Assembly (NCBI GenBank): GCA_963836405.1
Contig: CAWIJL010000006.1
Coordinates: 1-64,000, forward strand
Reading direction: 5' to 3'
Origin: CAWIJJ01 sp963836405
Lineage (GTDB): Bacteria; Acidobacteriota; Terriglobia; Bryobacterales; Bryobacteraceae
DNA length: 64,000 bases
In this document: piece by piece, positions 16,119 to 24,109 of the stretch
Position numbering within the stretch: position 1 is the stretch's first letter
Layout: the number at the start of each line of letters is the position of its first letter
Notes under the pieces: generated by a model
What the model saw: the letters and a program-made list of their open reading frames with translations, nothing else
Database searches by the model: none
What the model was told of the DNA's origin: nothing
Program-made: the position numbers and the translations under genes

Positions 16119-18539
16119 CTATCCCACGTACCGCAGCACTTCCATGGGATGGACCCGCGTGGCACGGATGGCTGGGAGCAGGGCAGCCAGCAGGGCCATC
16201 GCGAGCAGCAGCACAGTGAGGAACGCGAGCGTCGCCGGGTCCGAAGGTTCGATCTCGAACAGCAGCGTTTCAAGGTATCTGCCGAGCGCCAGCGCACCCG
16301 CGAGGCCCAGCGCGAGCCCGCACAACGTCAGCACCAGGGCGCGACCGAGCACCATGCGCAGCACCTGCCCGCGCTGCGCACCGAGGGCCACTCGCACCCC
16401 GATCTCGTGCACGCGCTGCCGGACCCCGTACGAGATCACGCCATAGACGCCGAGCACGGCCAGCAGCAGCGCGAGGCCCGCGAAGGCGGCAATCAACCCG
16501 GTCTGGAACTTCGTCCGGGACAGCGATTCGTCCACCCATTGCCGCATCGTGCCCAACTCCGAAACCGGAAGCTCCGGGTCGAGTTCGCGAACGACACCGG
16601 TAACGGCTCTTGCGAGCGACATCGGCTCACCGCGCGTTTCCACGACAACCGTACCGAAAGCGAAAGACAAATGCGCCTGCGGGTAATAGACCATCGGGCG
16701 GACCTTGTCGGCCAGGCTGCCGTGCTTGACGTCGCCGGTGATGCCGATGATTTCTCCCGGAGGGTTGTTCGACTGCATCTGCACGATCAGCCTCTTGCCG
16801 ATCGGATCCTCGCCCGGGAAGGCCTCGCGCGCCATGTCTTCGTTGATCACGAAGCGCAGCGGCGCCTTCTCGTCATTGTCCGCATCGTTGAATGTTCGTC
16901 CGCGGCGAAGCGGGATGGCCAGTGTTTCGAAGTAGCCGGGCTGCGCCATGCGAACATCCGCAACCGGCTCGCGACCGGGTTCGGGCTTGGGCCGATCGGC
17001 TCGCCAGAAATAGGTTGCAGAGCCCATTCCCTTGAACGGGAGAAACGTGACCAGGCTGGCATTCACCACGCCGGGCAGCGCGCGCAGCCGCCGGTCGAGT
17101 TCGCTGAAAAAACGGACGTCCTTGCCGTTCTGGTATCGTGTGCCGGGCAGGCTCACGTCGAAGGTGAGCACGTGATCCGTGCGGAAGCCCGGATCCACCG
17201 AGGTGAGACGGGAAAAACTGCGCAGCAGCAGGCCCGCTCCCACCAGCAGCATAAGAGCGAACGCGACCTGGGCGACGGTGAAGACATCGCGCAGGCGGTT
17301 GGAGGTGCGGCCCGGCGTCGATCCGCGGCCTCCTTCCTGAAGCGCAGTGCCGAGGGCGTGCCGCGCGGAGAGCAGCGCCGGCGCCAATCCCATGGCGAGG
17401 CCGGTCAGCACGGTCGCTGCGGCGGTAAACAGCAGTACCGTGCCGTCCAGTGCGGCGCGTTCGAGGCGCGGCACGTCCGCGGGGCCGAACAGCTTGAACG
17501 CTTTCAGAAGACCGTAGGCCAGCGCGATGCCGAGCGCTCCGCCACAGACGGCCAGCGTCAGGCTTTCGACCATTGTTTGCCTTGCCAGCCTTCCGCGTCC
17601 CGCGCCGAGCGATGCGCGGATCGCCAGCTCACGCTGCCGCCCGGCCGCCCGGCTCAGCATCAGGTTGGCCACATTCGCGCAGGCGATCACCAGAATCAGG
17701 CCGACCGCGCCCAGCAGCACCAATAAAGGTGTCCTCACCCTGCCATACATCTGGGTGGAGAGGGGCATGGCCTTGGCGCTCCAATTGGCATTGTTCAGCG
17801 GATACGCGCGTTCGAGTTGTTTCGCCATGGTGCGCATTTCGAGGTCGGCCCGCTCCACGGTCACGCCGGGCTTCAGTCGCGCCAGCACGGCGAAATTCCG
17901 GCCCCCCACGCGCGTGCCGTTCGAGTTGACGCCTTGAATCCGCAGGGCCTGCCACATTTCGGGCTTGCGGTCGGCGGGCGTGAGGATCCCCGGCGGCGCC
18001 ACCCCCACCACCGTTACGGCTTCCGAATTCAGCCGAATGGTCCTACCCACGATGGACGGGTCTGCCGAGAACTTGCGCCGCCACAGGCTATCGCTCAGGA
18101 TCGCCACCGGGGCCGCCCCGGGCTTGCACTCGGCGGCGGTGAAGCCGCGGCCCATCGCCATCGGAATGCCGAGCATTGGAAAGAACGCTTCCTCCACCCC
18201 CTGCGACTGGACCTCCTCCGGTTCGCCGGCTCCGGTGAGGGTCTGGGTTCGCGACACGTACGCGCTCATCGCGCTGAAACTCGAATTGTGCGCGCGCCAG
18301 TCCAGGTAGTTCGCCGCCGACACGACGTTGTTCTTGAAACCCCGGTCCGGGCGGGTTTCCCAGAGGGACACCAAGCGGCCGGGGTCGGAGTAGGGAAGCG
18401 GTTTGAGAATCACGGCCTGGATCAGGCTGAAGATGGCCGTGTTCGCGCCGATGCCGAGCGCGATCACGACGATGCCGACTGCCGCGAATCCCGGGTTGCG
18501 GCGAAACTGACGAAGCGCGTAGAGGATGTCCTGAATCAT
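16119..18539 (-). CDS. ADOP/MacB-like ABC transporter permease
   Basis: This encodes 806 residues. An N-terminal block (MIQDILYALRQFRRNPGF, then a membrane helix ending in GANTAIFSLIQAV) precedes a MacB-type periplasmic core and an FtsX membrane domain. The whole arrangement then repeats: a second core follows LRDVFTVAQVAFALMLLVGAGLLLRS, and the second FtsX domain carries GVISYGVRQRVHEIGVRVALGA. This doubled layout is common in acidobacterial genomes (ADOP). The ATG at 18539 follows a strong GGAGGGGG site seven bases upstream; the frame is open to 18641 without a better signal. No ATPase gene adjoins it, so the partner and the substrate (antimicrobial, lipoprotein or other) are unknown. Confidence 0.9.
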   Translation of the reverse strand: MIQDILYALRQFRRNPGFAAVGIVVIALGIGANTAIFSLIQAVILKPLPYSDPGRLVSLWETRPDRGFKNNVVSAANYLDWRAHNSSFSAMSAYVSRTQTLTGAGEPEEVQSQGVEEAFFPMLGIPMAMGRGFTAAECKPGAAPVAILSDSLWRRKFSADPSIVGRTIRLNSEAVTVVGVAPPGILTPADRKPEMWQALRIQGVNSNGTRVGGRNFAVLARLKPGVTVERADLEMRTMAKQLERAYPLNNANWSAKAMPLSTQMYGRVRTPLLVLLGAVGLILVIACANVANLMLSRAAGRQRELAIRASLGAGRGRLARQTMVESLTLAVCGGALGIALAYGLLKAFKLFGPADVPRLERAALDGTVLLFTAAATVLTGLAMGLAPALLSARHALGTALQEGGRGSTPGRTSNRLRDVFTVAQVAFALMLLVGAGLLLRSFSRLTSVDPGFRTDHVLTFDVSLPGTRYQNGKDVRFFSELDRRLRALPGVVNASLVTFLPFKGMGSATYFWRADRPKPEPGREPVADVRMAQPGYFETLAIPLRRGRTFNDADNDEKAPLRFVINEDMAREAFPGEDPIGKRLIVQMQSNNPPGEIIGITGDVKHGSLADKVRPMVYYPQAHLSFAFGTVVVETRGEPMSLARAVTGVVRELDPELPVSELGTMRQWVDESLSRTKFQTGLIAAFAGLALLLAVLGVYGVISYGVRQRVHEIGVRVALGAQRGQVLRMVLGRALVLTLCGLALGLAGALALGRYLETLLFEIEPSDPATLAFLTVLLLAMALLAALLPAIRATRVHPMEVLRYVG

Positions 18540-18742
18540 CGAGCCCCCTCCTTGGGATCTACGGATCATACAGGAAAGGGTTAGCCCGCTGCGCGCACGG
18601 GCTTCCGCACTCGGTGGGATCGTCTCAGCCGCACAGGGCAAAGGTGATTAACAGCCCCAAGCGTCCGTCGCGCCGTCTTCCCGGTTCTTCAAGTCCATCG
18701 AGATTCTTACCTGTTCTTACCCCTGCTGATACTTTGATACCC

Positions 18743-18771
18743 TTGACAGGCCAATGCGGCACGAGCATAAT
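18743..18771 (+). promoter_or_regulatory. Sigma-70-type promoter
   Basis: TTGACA at 18743-18748 and CATAAT at 18766-18771 are separated by 17 bp, close to the housekeeping consensus. Transcription would start near 18778, about a dozen bases before the ATG at 18790. Confidence 0.7.
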
Positions 18772-18789
18772 CGTTGCAAACTTCTGACA

Positions 18790-19390
18790 ATGATTCGGTA
18801 TTGCAGTTTTCTTCTTTGTATGTGGGTTTCTCCGCTATACGGACTATCGCACTCTTGCTTATGTGGGACCTCTCAAGATCCCCCCGCACACAAAGACCGA
18901 ACGGATTTTGGACAAAGGCACTGGACAGGAGGCGATCCTCCAGACCTTCGTGCGCGCAGACGGCTCCATGGCCGAGCGCAGTGCGTTCACCACCAACATC
19001 TGGAATCTTGCGGAACGAACCGAGACCGTGCTCGATCATTTGACGCGCACCTATGTGGTGGCGCCTCTGCCTGCCCGAAGAATCCCACAGTACCTACAGC
19101 GGGATCCGGACTGCGCTTCATACTTCAAAGGCAAACTCGAGGCCCGCGTTACTTGCAGCGAGTTGGCGGGTGTCACGGAGACAGTCTTCCTGAAGGTTGG
19201 TGAGCCTGACGAAACCGAGTTTCATATTGCGTCAGACTACCGGCGGATAGCCAACTTCGTCGATTTCGCTCGCGTTACGAAAGGGGCGCGGGGAGCCGCG
19301 CTGAGTGAAGCGGAAATTCAGCTTCAGACACGGAAGTGGAGCAATGTCGTTGCCGAAGCCAGGGCTGAAGGCGATAACCGGTTCCAATAG
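18790..19390 (+). CDS. Unknown protein, probably secreted, with one frameshift
   Basis: I do not recognise this family. A GTG at 18863 gives 175 residues (MGPLKIPPHTKTERILD onward) with no signal. An ATG at 18790, just downstream of a good promoter, opens the other frame with MIRYCSFLLCMWVSPLYG, a plausible signal peptide. The two frames join if one C is removed from the C6 run at 18880-18885, reading SQDPPHTKTERILDKG. I therefore think the gene starts at 18790 and that the C-run is an error or a mutation. The mature part is mostly polar, with KLEARVTCSELAGVTETVFLKV as its most structured segment. It contains Cys residues but no recognisable motif. Confidence 0.5.
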
Positions 19391-19425
19391 ACTTCTGCCG
19401 GAAAAACTCTCCGATTGCCGCGGGT

Positions 19426-20760
19426 TCAGGCGGTATCGCCGCCGAGATTGTACTCCTTCAGCCGGTATTGCAGCGTGCGCAGGCTGATGCCGAGCTGGCG
19501 GGCGGTGCGGGTTCGATTGCCGCTGTTTTCAGCGAGCGCCTTCTCAATCGCCTGCCGTTCGATGTCCTTGAACAACACCGGGCGGGCCGGACCGGTGCTG
19601 GTGATGGGCAGATCGTCGGGCTCCACCACGCCGTCCGACAGTATGGCCACGCGCTCCATGGTGTTCTGCAGTTCCCGCACGTTGCCCGGCCAGGTGTACG
19701 CCATCAGCACGCACTCCGCCTCGGGAGAGATGGCGAGGCCGGGCTTGTTGAAGTCCGTCGCCGCCCGCGCCAGAAAGAATCGAGCCAGCCGGCGGATGTC
19801 CGACGGGCGCTCGCGCAGGGGAGGAATTTCGATAGGAAACCTGTGCAGGCGGTAAAACAAATCCTCTCGGAATTTTCCCTCCGCCACGCATTGCTTCAAG
19901 TCTCGGTTGGTGGCGGCGATGATGCGCACGTCCGCGGTGATCTGCCGGGTTCCGCCCACGCGCTCGAAAGTCTTTTCCTGGAGGACGCGCAGCAGCTTCG
20001 CCTGCAGGCTGGCATCGAGTTCGCCGATCTCGTCCAGGAACAGCGTTCCCCCGCCGGCCCGCTCGAAGCGGCCCGCATGCTGTCCCACGGCGCCTGTGAA
20101 CGCGCCCCGCTCGTGCCCGAACAGCTCGCTTTCAATCAGGGTCGGCGAAAGGGCCGCGCAATTCACCGGCACGAACACGCGCTGCGCGCGCGGGCTGTTG
20201 CGGTGAATGCAGCGCGCGATCACCTCTTTGCCCGTGCCGCTTTCGCCGGTGATGAGCACGGTGGCCTGCGTGGGCGCCACCTTGCGCGCGAGTTCCACCA
20301 CGCGCGCCATCTCGGGATCGCCGGCGATGAGGTCCGCGCACGAGAAGCGCGCGTTTTCCTGCTCCTGAAGCACGTCGCGATCGCGCACCGCCTGGTTGTC
20401 CTCGAGAGCTTTTCGGACCACGATGCGCAACTCGTCGGGACTGCTCAGCGGCTTGCCCAAGTAGTCGGCCGCGCCGAGCTTCATGGCTTCCACCGCCGAG
20501 GAGACGGTCCCGAATCCGGTGATGACGATGACCGGGATCTCGGGCATTTCCCGCTTCCAGTAGCGGAGCACGTCCATGCCGCTGCCGTCCGACAGTTTCA
20601 GGTCCGTGACAACCAGGTGAAAGCTGCGGCGTGCGCCCGCGGCCAGCGCGCCGGCCGCCGATGCCGCGGTTTCGACGGCATAGCCCTCCCCGCGCAGGAT
20701 CGCCTCCATCAGGCTGCGGAAGCCGGCGTCATCATCGACCACCAGAATCGATTCCATCAT
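19426..20760 (-). CDS. NtrC-family sigma-54-dependent response regulator
   Basis: This encodes 444 residues. The receiver domain has the acidic cluster near D9-D11 and phospho-acceptor D53 (VVTDLKLSDGSG). The AAA+ domain has Walker A GESGTGKE, the intact GAFTGA loop that contacts sigma-54, and Walker B GTLFLDEIGEL. The C-terminal helix-turn-helix of Fis type is NRTRTARQLGISLRTLQYRL. The regulator should thus activate promoters of the -24/-12 class. ATG 20760 overlaps the kinase stop and has AAAGGAG upstream; MM at the start leaves 20757 as an alternative. Longer frames upstream are kinase sequence read out of frame. Its likely target is the promoter at 22604-22618. Confidence 0.93.
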   Translation of the reverse strand: MMESILVVDDDAGFRSLMEAILRGEGYAVETAASAAGALAAGARRSFHLVVTDLKLSDGSGMDVLRYWKREMPEIPVIVITGFGTVSSAVEAMKLGAADYLGKPLSSPDELRIVVRKALEDNQAVRDRDVLQEQENARFSCADLIAGDPEMARVVELARKVAPTQATVLITGESGTGKEVIARCIHRNSPRAQRVFVPVNCAALSPTLIESELFGHERGAFTGAVGQHAGRFERAGGGTLFLDEIGELDASLQAKLLRVLQEKTFERVGGTRQITADVRIIAATNRDLKQCVAEGKFREDLFYRLHRFPIEIPPLRERPSDIRRLARFFLARAATDFNKPGLAISPEAECVLMAYTWPGNVRELQNTMERVAILSDGVVEPDDLPITSTGPARPVLFKDIERQAIEKALAENSGNRTRTARQLGISLRTLQYRLKEYNLGGDTA

Positions 20761-22031
20761 GCTCCTTTCGCTGCTCCGGCGGGAAAACACAGGGCCGCTT
20801 CCGCTCCCTTTTCCGCACCCTGCCGCAATTCCAGCTCGCCTCCCAGGGACGCCGCGATGCGCCGGGTGATGGCCAGGCCCAAACCGGTTCCCGACGCCTT
20901 CGTCGTGAGAAACGGTTCGAACAGCCGCCCGCGGACGCTGCTGTCGAGTCCCGCGCCGGAATCGGCGATGCGGATGAGCAGGGCGCCATCGGGCTTGCGT
21001 TCGGCCTTCACGCGGATCTCTCCGCCGTCGCCCAACGGGATCGCTTCCACAGCGTTCCGCAAGAGGTTGAGCAGCGCCTGCTCCAGCAGGTCGGGGTCGC
21101 TGCGCCAAGCCAGGTCGGCATCGGAGATGGACAGGCGGATGGGCCGGCTGCCGATCAGGTTGCGCGCGTGCTGCTCCGCCGTGGCCGCCACCTTGCGCCA
21201 GTCCACGTCCTTCCACTGCGGAACGGCGGGGCGGCCGTACGCGAGCAGGTCCTTCACCAGTTCCTCGAGGCGCTGCACTTCGGTGACCGCCGGCGCCAGC
21301 AGAGTGCGTGTGGCCTCATCCGAGCGTTCTCCGGCAAGCTGCACGAAGCCTTTGATGGTCCCCAGTGGATTCCGGATCTCGTGGGCCAGTACGGCCGACA
21401 TTTTGCCGATGTGGGCCATATGCTCGAGTTCCATCTGCCGTACTTGATACCGAGCGGCTCGCCGCATGGCCCAAAGCGCGTAGATGGAGAGCAGCACCAG
21501 AACCGTGCCGCCGATGGATGCCACGATCACGTTATGCCGCCCATGCACTACCAGGAAATCGGCTGCGGCGGCATTCAGGTCGATGCGGGCGATGTGCAGG
21601 ACGCCGTCGGAATGAAACGGCACGTGGGCGCGAAAGATCCGCCCCGCGCCTCCCTGGCCGCCGACAAATTCCGTGCGGAAGAATTCGCGGCCATCCCACA
21701 GCGGCGCCAGTTCCGGAGAATCCTCCGCGCCCCCGCGAGCGATCAGTTGCACGGCCACCATGTAGGGTTCGTCGTTGGCCAGCACCTCGGGGTCGGTGGT
21801 CCGCTCCAGGCGTGAAACCAGCATGGAAACGCGCTGACGGAGATACACGGCGCGCTGCTCGTCCAGTTCGTGAAGGGTGCGCACGGCGCTGAACAGCAGC
21901 ACCGCGGGCAGAATCGCCACCGCCAGGGGAAAGAGGGCGCGGTGGAGGACGGTTTTTCGCAGTGGCTCCAACAAGGAGAGACGCAGTTTCGCGGCCTTTG
22001 GTGACGTGCCGGCGGTCGCGTCCGCCGGCAC
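20757..22031 (-). CDS. Sensor histidine kinase
   Basis: The 424-residue kinase has two membrane helices (about 35-50 and 168-189) around a periplasmic sensor region of about 110 residues, then an HisKA domain with H217 in VLAHEIRNPLG. The HATPase domain contains NLLRNAVEAI, DSGAGL and GTGLGLAI. It should phosphorylate the NtrC-type regulator encoded immediately downstream (ATGA overlap). The sensor has no PAS or Cys motif I can see, so the signal is unknown. The start is uncertain: GTG 22031 lies inside a strong hairpin, and a TTG about 20 codons later would also keep both helices. Confidence 0.9.
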   Translation of the reverse strand: MPADATAGTSPKAAKLRLSLLEPLRKTVLHRALFPLAVAILPAVLLFSAVRTLHELDEQRAVYLRQRVSMLVSRLERTTDPEVLANDEPYMVAVQLIARGGAEDSPELAPLWDGREFFRTEFVGGQGGAGRIFRAHVPFHSDGVLHIARIDLNAAAADFLVVHGRHNVIVASIGGTVLVLLSIYALWAMRRAARYQVRQMELEHMAHIGKMSAVLAHEIRNPLGTIKGFVQLAGERSDEATRTLLAPAVTEVQRLEELVKDLLAYGRPAVPQWKDVDWRKVAATAEQHARNLIGSRPIRLSISDADLAWRSDPDLLEQALLNLLRNAVEAIPLGDGGEIRVKAERKPDGALLIRIADSGAGLDSSVRGRLFEPFLTTKASGTGLGLAITRRIAASLGGELELRQGAEKGAEAALCFPAGAAKGA

Positions 22032-22032
22032 G
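22005..22032. other. Hairpin over the histidine kinase start
   Basis: CGTGCCGGCGG and CCGCCGGCACG pair perfectly over 11 bp with a 6-base loop. There is no T-tract. In the mRNA it would cover the putative GTG start of the kinase, so it may tune kinase translation or stop part of the transcripts of the upstream small gene. Confidence 0.5.
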
Positions 22033-22049
22033 CGGGAATTCCCTCTTTT

Positions 22050-22340
22050 CTAGCTGCGGCCGGGGCCCTGGCCGTTGCGCATGCCGCCGCGATTCGGGCC
22101 CTGCCGGTTGGTGCCGTCGGCCGGGGCCTGTCCGTTCTGCCGGCCGCGCGGGCCGTGCGGTCCGGTGCCGTCGCACTGCCCGGTTCCGTTCTGGCCGCCG
22201 CGCGGGCCGTGCGGGCCGGTGCCATCGCACTGGCCCTGGTTCGGGCAATCGGGGCGGGGGCATGTGGGGTTTTGCGCTACGCCAAAACCGGCGGATGCGA
22301 ACAGAAGTGCGGCAGCGAGAAGTGAGCGTCGTAGAAACAT
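22050..22340 (-). CDS. Small secreted Gly/Pro/Gln-rich repeat protein
   Basis: This encodes 96 residues with a clear signal peptide (FLRRSLLAAALLFASAGFGVAQ). The mature part is low-complexity and holds two near-identical 18-residue units, each with QCDGTGPHGPRG, encoded by a 54-bp tandem repeat, plus two Cys earlier (CPRPDC). GGAGG lies nine bases before the ATG. It is the first gene of a minus-strand group with the kinase and the regulator, so it may be a co-regulated partner, perhaps sensed or controlled by them. The family is unknown to me. The Cys/His content would allow metal binding, but this is a guess. Confidence 0.65.
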   Translation of the reverse strand: MFLRRSLLAAALLFASAGFGVAQNPTCPRPDCPNQGQCDGTGPHGPRGGQNGTGQCDGTGPHGPRGRQNGQAPADGTNRQGPNRGGMRNGQGPGRS

Positions 22341-22522
22341 CGGGGTACAACCTCCGGATCCTCAAAATGCACGCGGCTGGCCCGAAAGTTGAGATTGCAA
22401 TTAAAGGACTTATAGGTCCGATATCGCCGCTGCCGCGCACGGTTGGCACGTCGGCGGAAAGCCGGCGCGCAAAGATTGCAGATTTACAGGCCTTTTGAAC
22501 CAAGTTGGTGGCCGCGCACTCC

Positions 22523-22550
22523 TTGCGCGGGGAAAACCCGGTCCGCGCAA
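22523..22550. promoter_or_regulatory. Inverted repeat, candidate enhancer for the NtrC-type regulator
   Basis: TTGCGCGG and CCGCGCAA form perfect 8-bp arms 12 bp apart. The centre is about 93 bp upstream of the transcription start predicted from the sigma-54 promoter, the usual distance for enhancer sites of GAFTGA-type activators. A related half site (TGCGCGGGGG) follows at about 22554. Confidence 0.6.
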
Positions 22551-22603
22551 ATCCTGCGCGGGGGTCCCGGGTTGCGGTGTTGAATTTTGGCGGATATCGG
22601 ATG

Positions 22604-22618
22604 TGGCACTCCGTTTGC
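22604..22618 (+). promoter_or_regulatory. Sigma-54 (-24/-12) promoter
   Basis: TGGCACTCCGTTTGC matches the consensus TGGCAC-N5-TTGC with the required GG-N10-GC spacing. The start of transcription would be near 22630 and the ATG of the next gene is at 22642, with GGGAG upstream. Confidence 0.8.
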
Positions 22619-22641
22619 CGCATTTTTTAGCGGGAGCGTTC

Positions 22642-23082
22642 ATGATCCGTCTCACCGCCATTTTCCTGCTGACGCCGGCGTGCTGGCTGCTTCACGCCCA
22701 AGCCCAGGACTGCTGTGCCGTGGCCCCGGCCGCCCGGGCCGGGAAAATCGTGGAGCTGTCCGGTGTGGTAGGCCAAATTCAGATCGTTGCCGGACAAGGC
22801 TCGCCGTACTTCGAACTGAAGCACGGCGCCGAAACCACCCGCATTTATCTGGGACCGATGCCTTTCCTGATCGCCGAAAACTTCAATCCGAAGAGCGGAC
22901 AGGAGATTGTGGTCAAGGGCTACCCGGTGGAAGACTGGATTGTGGCGGCGCGCGTCACTCTGGTGGCCGATAAGAGAACCGTTCAGTTCCGCGACGATCA
23001 AGGCTGGCCGCTCTGGCGCGGCCGCTTTGGCCGCGGCGCGGGCGCCGGAGGCCAGGGCCGAGGCGCCGGGAGGGGTCGCTAG
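22642..23082 (+). CDS. Small secreted protein under the sigma-54 promoter
   Basis: This encodes 146 residues with signal peptide MIRLTAIFLLTPACWLLHAQA and a vicinal Cys pair (QDCCAV) right after the cut site. The body is a compact beta-rich domain (IVELSGVVGQIQIV, FELKHG, IYLGPMPFLIAENF, DWIVAARVTLVADKRTVQFRD), possibly an OB-like fold, and the tail is Gly/Arg-rich. It lies directly downstream of a consensus sigma-54 promoter and beside a GAFTGA regulator, so it is the most likely target of the two-component system. I know no function. Metal-related or envelope-stress roles would fit but are not shown. Confidence 0.7.
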   Translation: MIRLTAIFLLTPACWLLHAQAQDCCAVAPAARAGKIVELSGVVGQIQIVAGQGSPYFELKHGAETTRIYLGPMPFLIAENFNPKSGQEIVVKGYPVEDWIVAARVTLVADKRTVQFRDDQGWPLWRGRFGRGAGAGGQGRGAGRGR

Positions 23083-23091
23083 CCCCTTCCG

Positions 23092-23511
23092 TCACGCGCC
23101 CTGCGCGTTTTGCGACAGGTTGTAGGCGCGCACCATCCGGCGGATCCAGAAAGCCAGCCCAATCGCGCCCAACGGGACGAGCAGCCAGGGAACCAGGTGC
23201 GCCCAGGACGGCGTGGGCGCAAAGTCCGCAACCACCTCCGGGCCGTATTGGCTCACGTACCCGTCGATAATCTCCCGGTCGGACTTGCCTTCCTGTACCA
23301 GGCGCGCGATTTCGAGCCGCATGCGCAGCGCGACCTCGCTCTGGTGGCGACTCACGGGCTCGGCGTAGCAACAGGGAGCGAGCAGCTTGTTTTCGAGCGC
23401 GACTACGCGCTTCTCCGGGGAATCCTGTCCGGCGGCGGAAAGAAATCCAGGGAAAGCTCCTGCCAGGCAGGCGGCCGCCACCAAAGTCCGTGCGAGCGAA
23501 GTTGTGAGCAT
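23092..23511 (-). CDS. CcmH-like cytochrome c biogenesis protein with a CC motif
   Basis: The 139-residue product has a signal peptide (MLTTSLARTLVAAACLAG), a helical CcmH domain (EVALRMRLEIARLVQEGKSDREIIDGYVSQYG) and a C-terminal membrane helix (LVPWLLVPLGAIGLAFWI). CcmH normally carries LRCxxC to reduce apocytochrome c thiols; here the spot reads LLAPCCYAEPVS, so the two Cys are adjacent. The frame runs upstream to 23616, but 23511 starts the signal peptide. No other ccm gene is nearby. It is the last gene of the lpxD-LOG-GNAT group. Redox function with a CC pair is possible but different from the classic enzyme. Confidence 0.8.
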   Translation of the reverse strand: MLTTSLARTLVAAACLAGAFPGFLSAAGQDSPEKRVVALENKLLAPCCYAEPVSRHQSEVALRMRLEIARLVQEGKSDREIIDGYVSQYGPEVVADFAPTPSWAHLVPWLLVPLGAIGLAFWIRRMVRAYNLSQNAQGA

Positions 23512-23545
23512 AAGAAGAGGTGGGTTGCAATCCGGCTGCCGTTCG

Positions 23546-24109
23546 TCATCGGCCCGCGCGCGCCTGCCAGTCGTCACGCAGCATGCTCCAGACAACCAGG
23601 TCCACCCAGCGGTCATTCACCCATTCGGACTCGCGCAGCACGCCCTCACGCTGGAATCCGAGGCGCTCCGGAATCGCGCAGCTTTTGCGGTTCCCGGTTC
23701 CGCACCGGATCTCGACGCGATGCAGGTCCTGCTCGATCGTCAGGTAGTCGAGAAGAGCGGCGCAACAGCGGCTCATGAGCCCTCCGCCCTGTCGCCGCTC
23801 GTCGAGCCAGTAGCCGATGCTGCAATTGCGATTGATCCAGTCGATCGGGTGCACCCCGACACAGCCGGCGAACTCACCGTTCAGCCGTATGGAGCACTGC
23901 GGCCCTTTGCCGGCATACCACTGGTTCAGAACCCTCCGGATGAACTCCTGCACGTCGGCCTCGGTGCGGGTGGCGTCCACCCAAGGCAGCCACTCGCGCA
24001 GATAGCGGCGGTTCCGTTCCACGCAGGCGAACGCCTCTCCGGCATCGGCTAACTGCAACAGGCGGATTTCCACGCCCGGAGCGACGTTTTGACGGAACGG
24101 AACCGTCAC
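23546..24109 (-). CDS. RimJ/RimL-type GNAT N-acetyltransferase
   Basis: This 187-residue GNAT protein transfers acetyl from acetyl-CoA to an amine. IGYWLDERRQGGGLMSRCCAALLDY includes the CoA-binding loop, with R-Q-G-G-G in place of the usual R-G-x-G-x-G/A. IPERLGFQREGVLRESEWVNDRWVD is the RimJ/RimL C-terminal signature. Members acetylate the N-termini of ribosomal proteins, or antibiotics and other small amines; the substrate cannot be told. The ATG overlaps the stop of the LOG gene by four bases, so the two are co-translated. Confidence 0.88.
   Translation of the reverse strand: MTVPFRQNVAPGVEIRLLQLADAGEAFACVERNRRYLREWLPWVDATRTEADVQEFIRRVLNQWYAGKGPQCSIRLNGEFAGCVGVHPIDWINRNCSIGYWLDERRQGGGLMSRCCAALLDYLTIEQDLHRVEIRCGTGNRKSCAIPERLGFQREGVLRESEWVNDRWVDLVVWSMLRDDWQARAGR

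Larger units (their letters stand above)
22341..22641. other. Divergent control region of the two-component cluster
   Basis: The stretch holds the sigma-54 promoter and the inverted repeat listed separately for the plus-strand gene. For the minus-strand genes I found no GG-N10-GC element; a near-palindrome GGACTTATAGGTCC lies about 22407-22420. No gene is seen. Confidence 0.5.

Noticed and set aside
16149..17726. 525-residue plus-strand frame opposite the ABC permease
   Set aside because: Antisense to a well-formed ADOP permease; composition is unlike a real protein.
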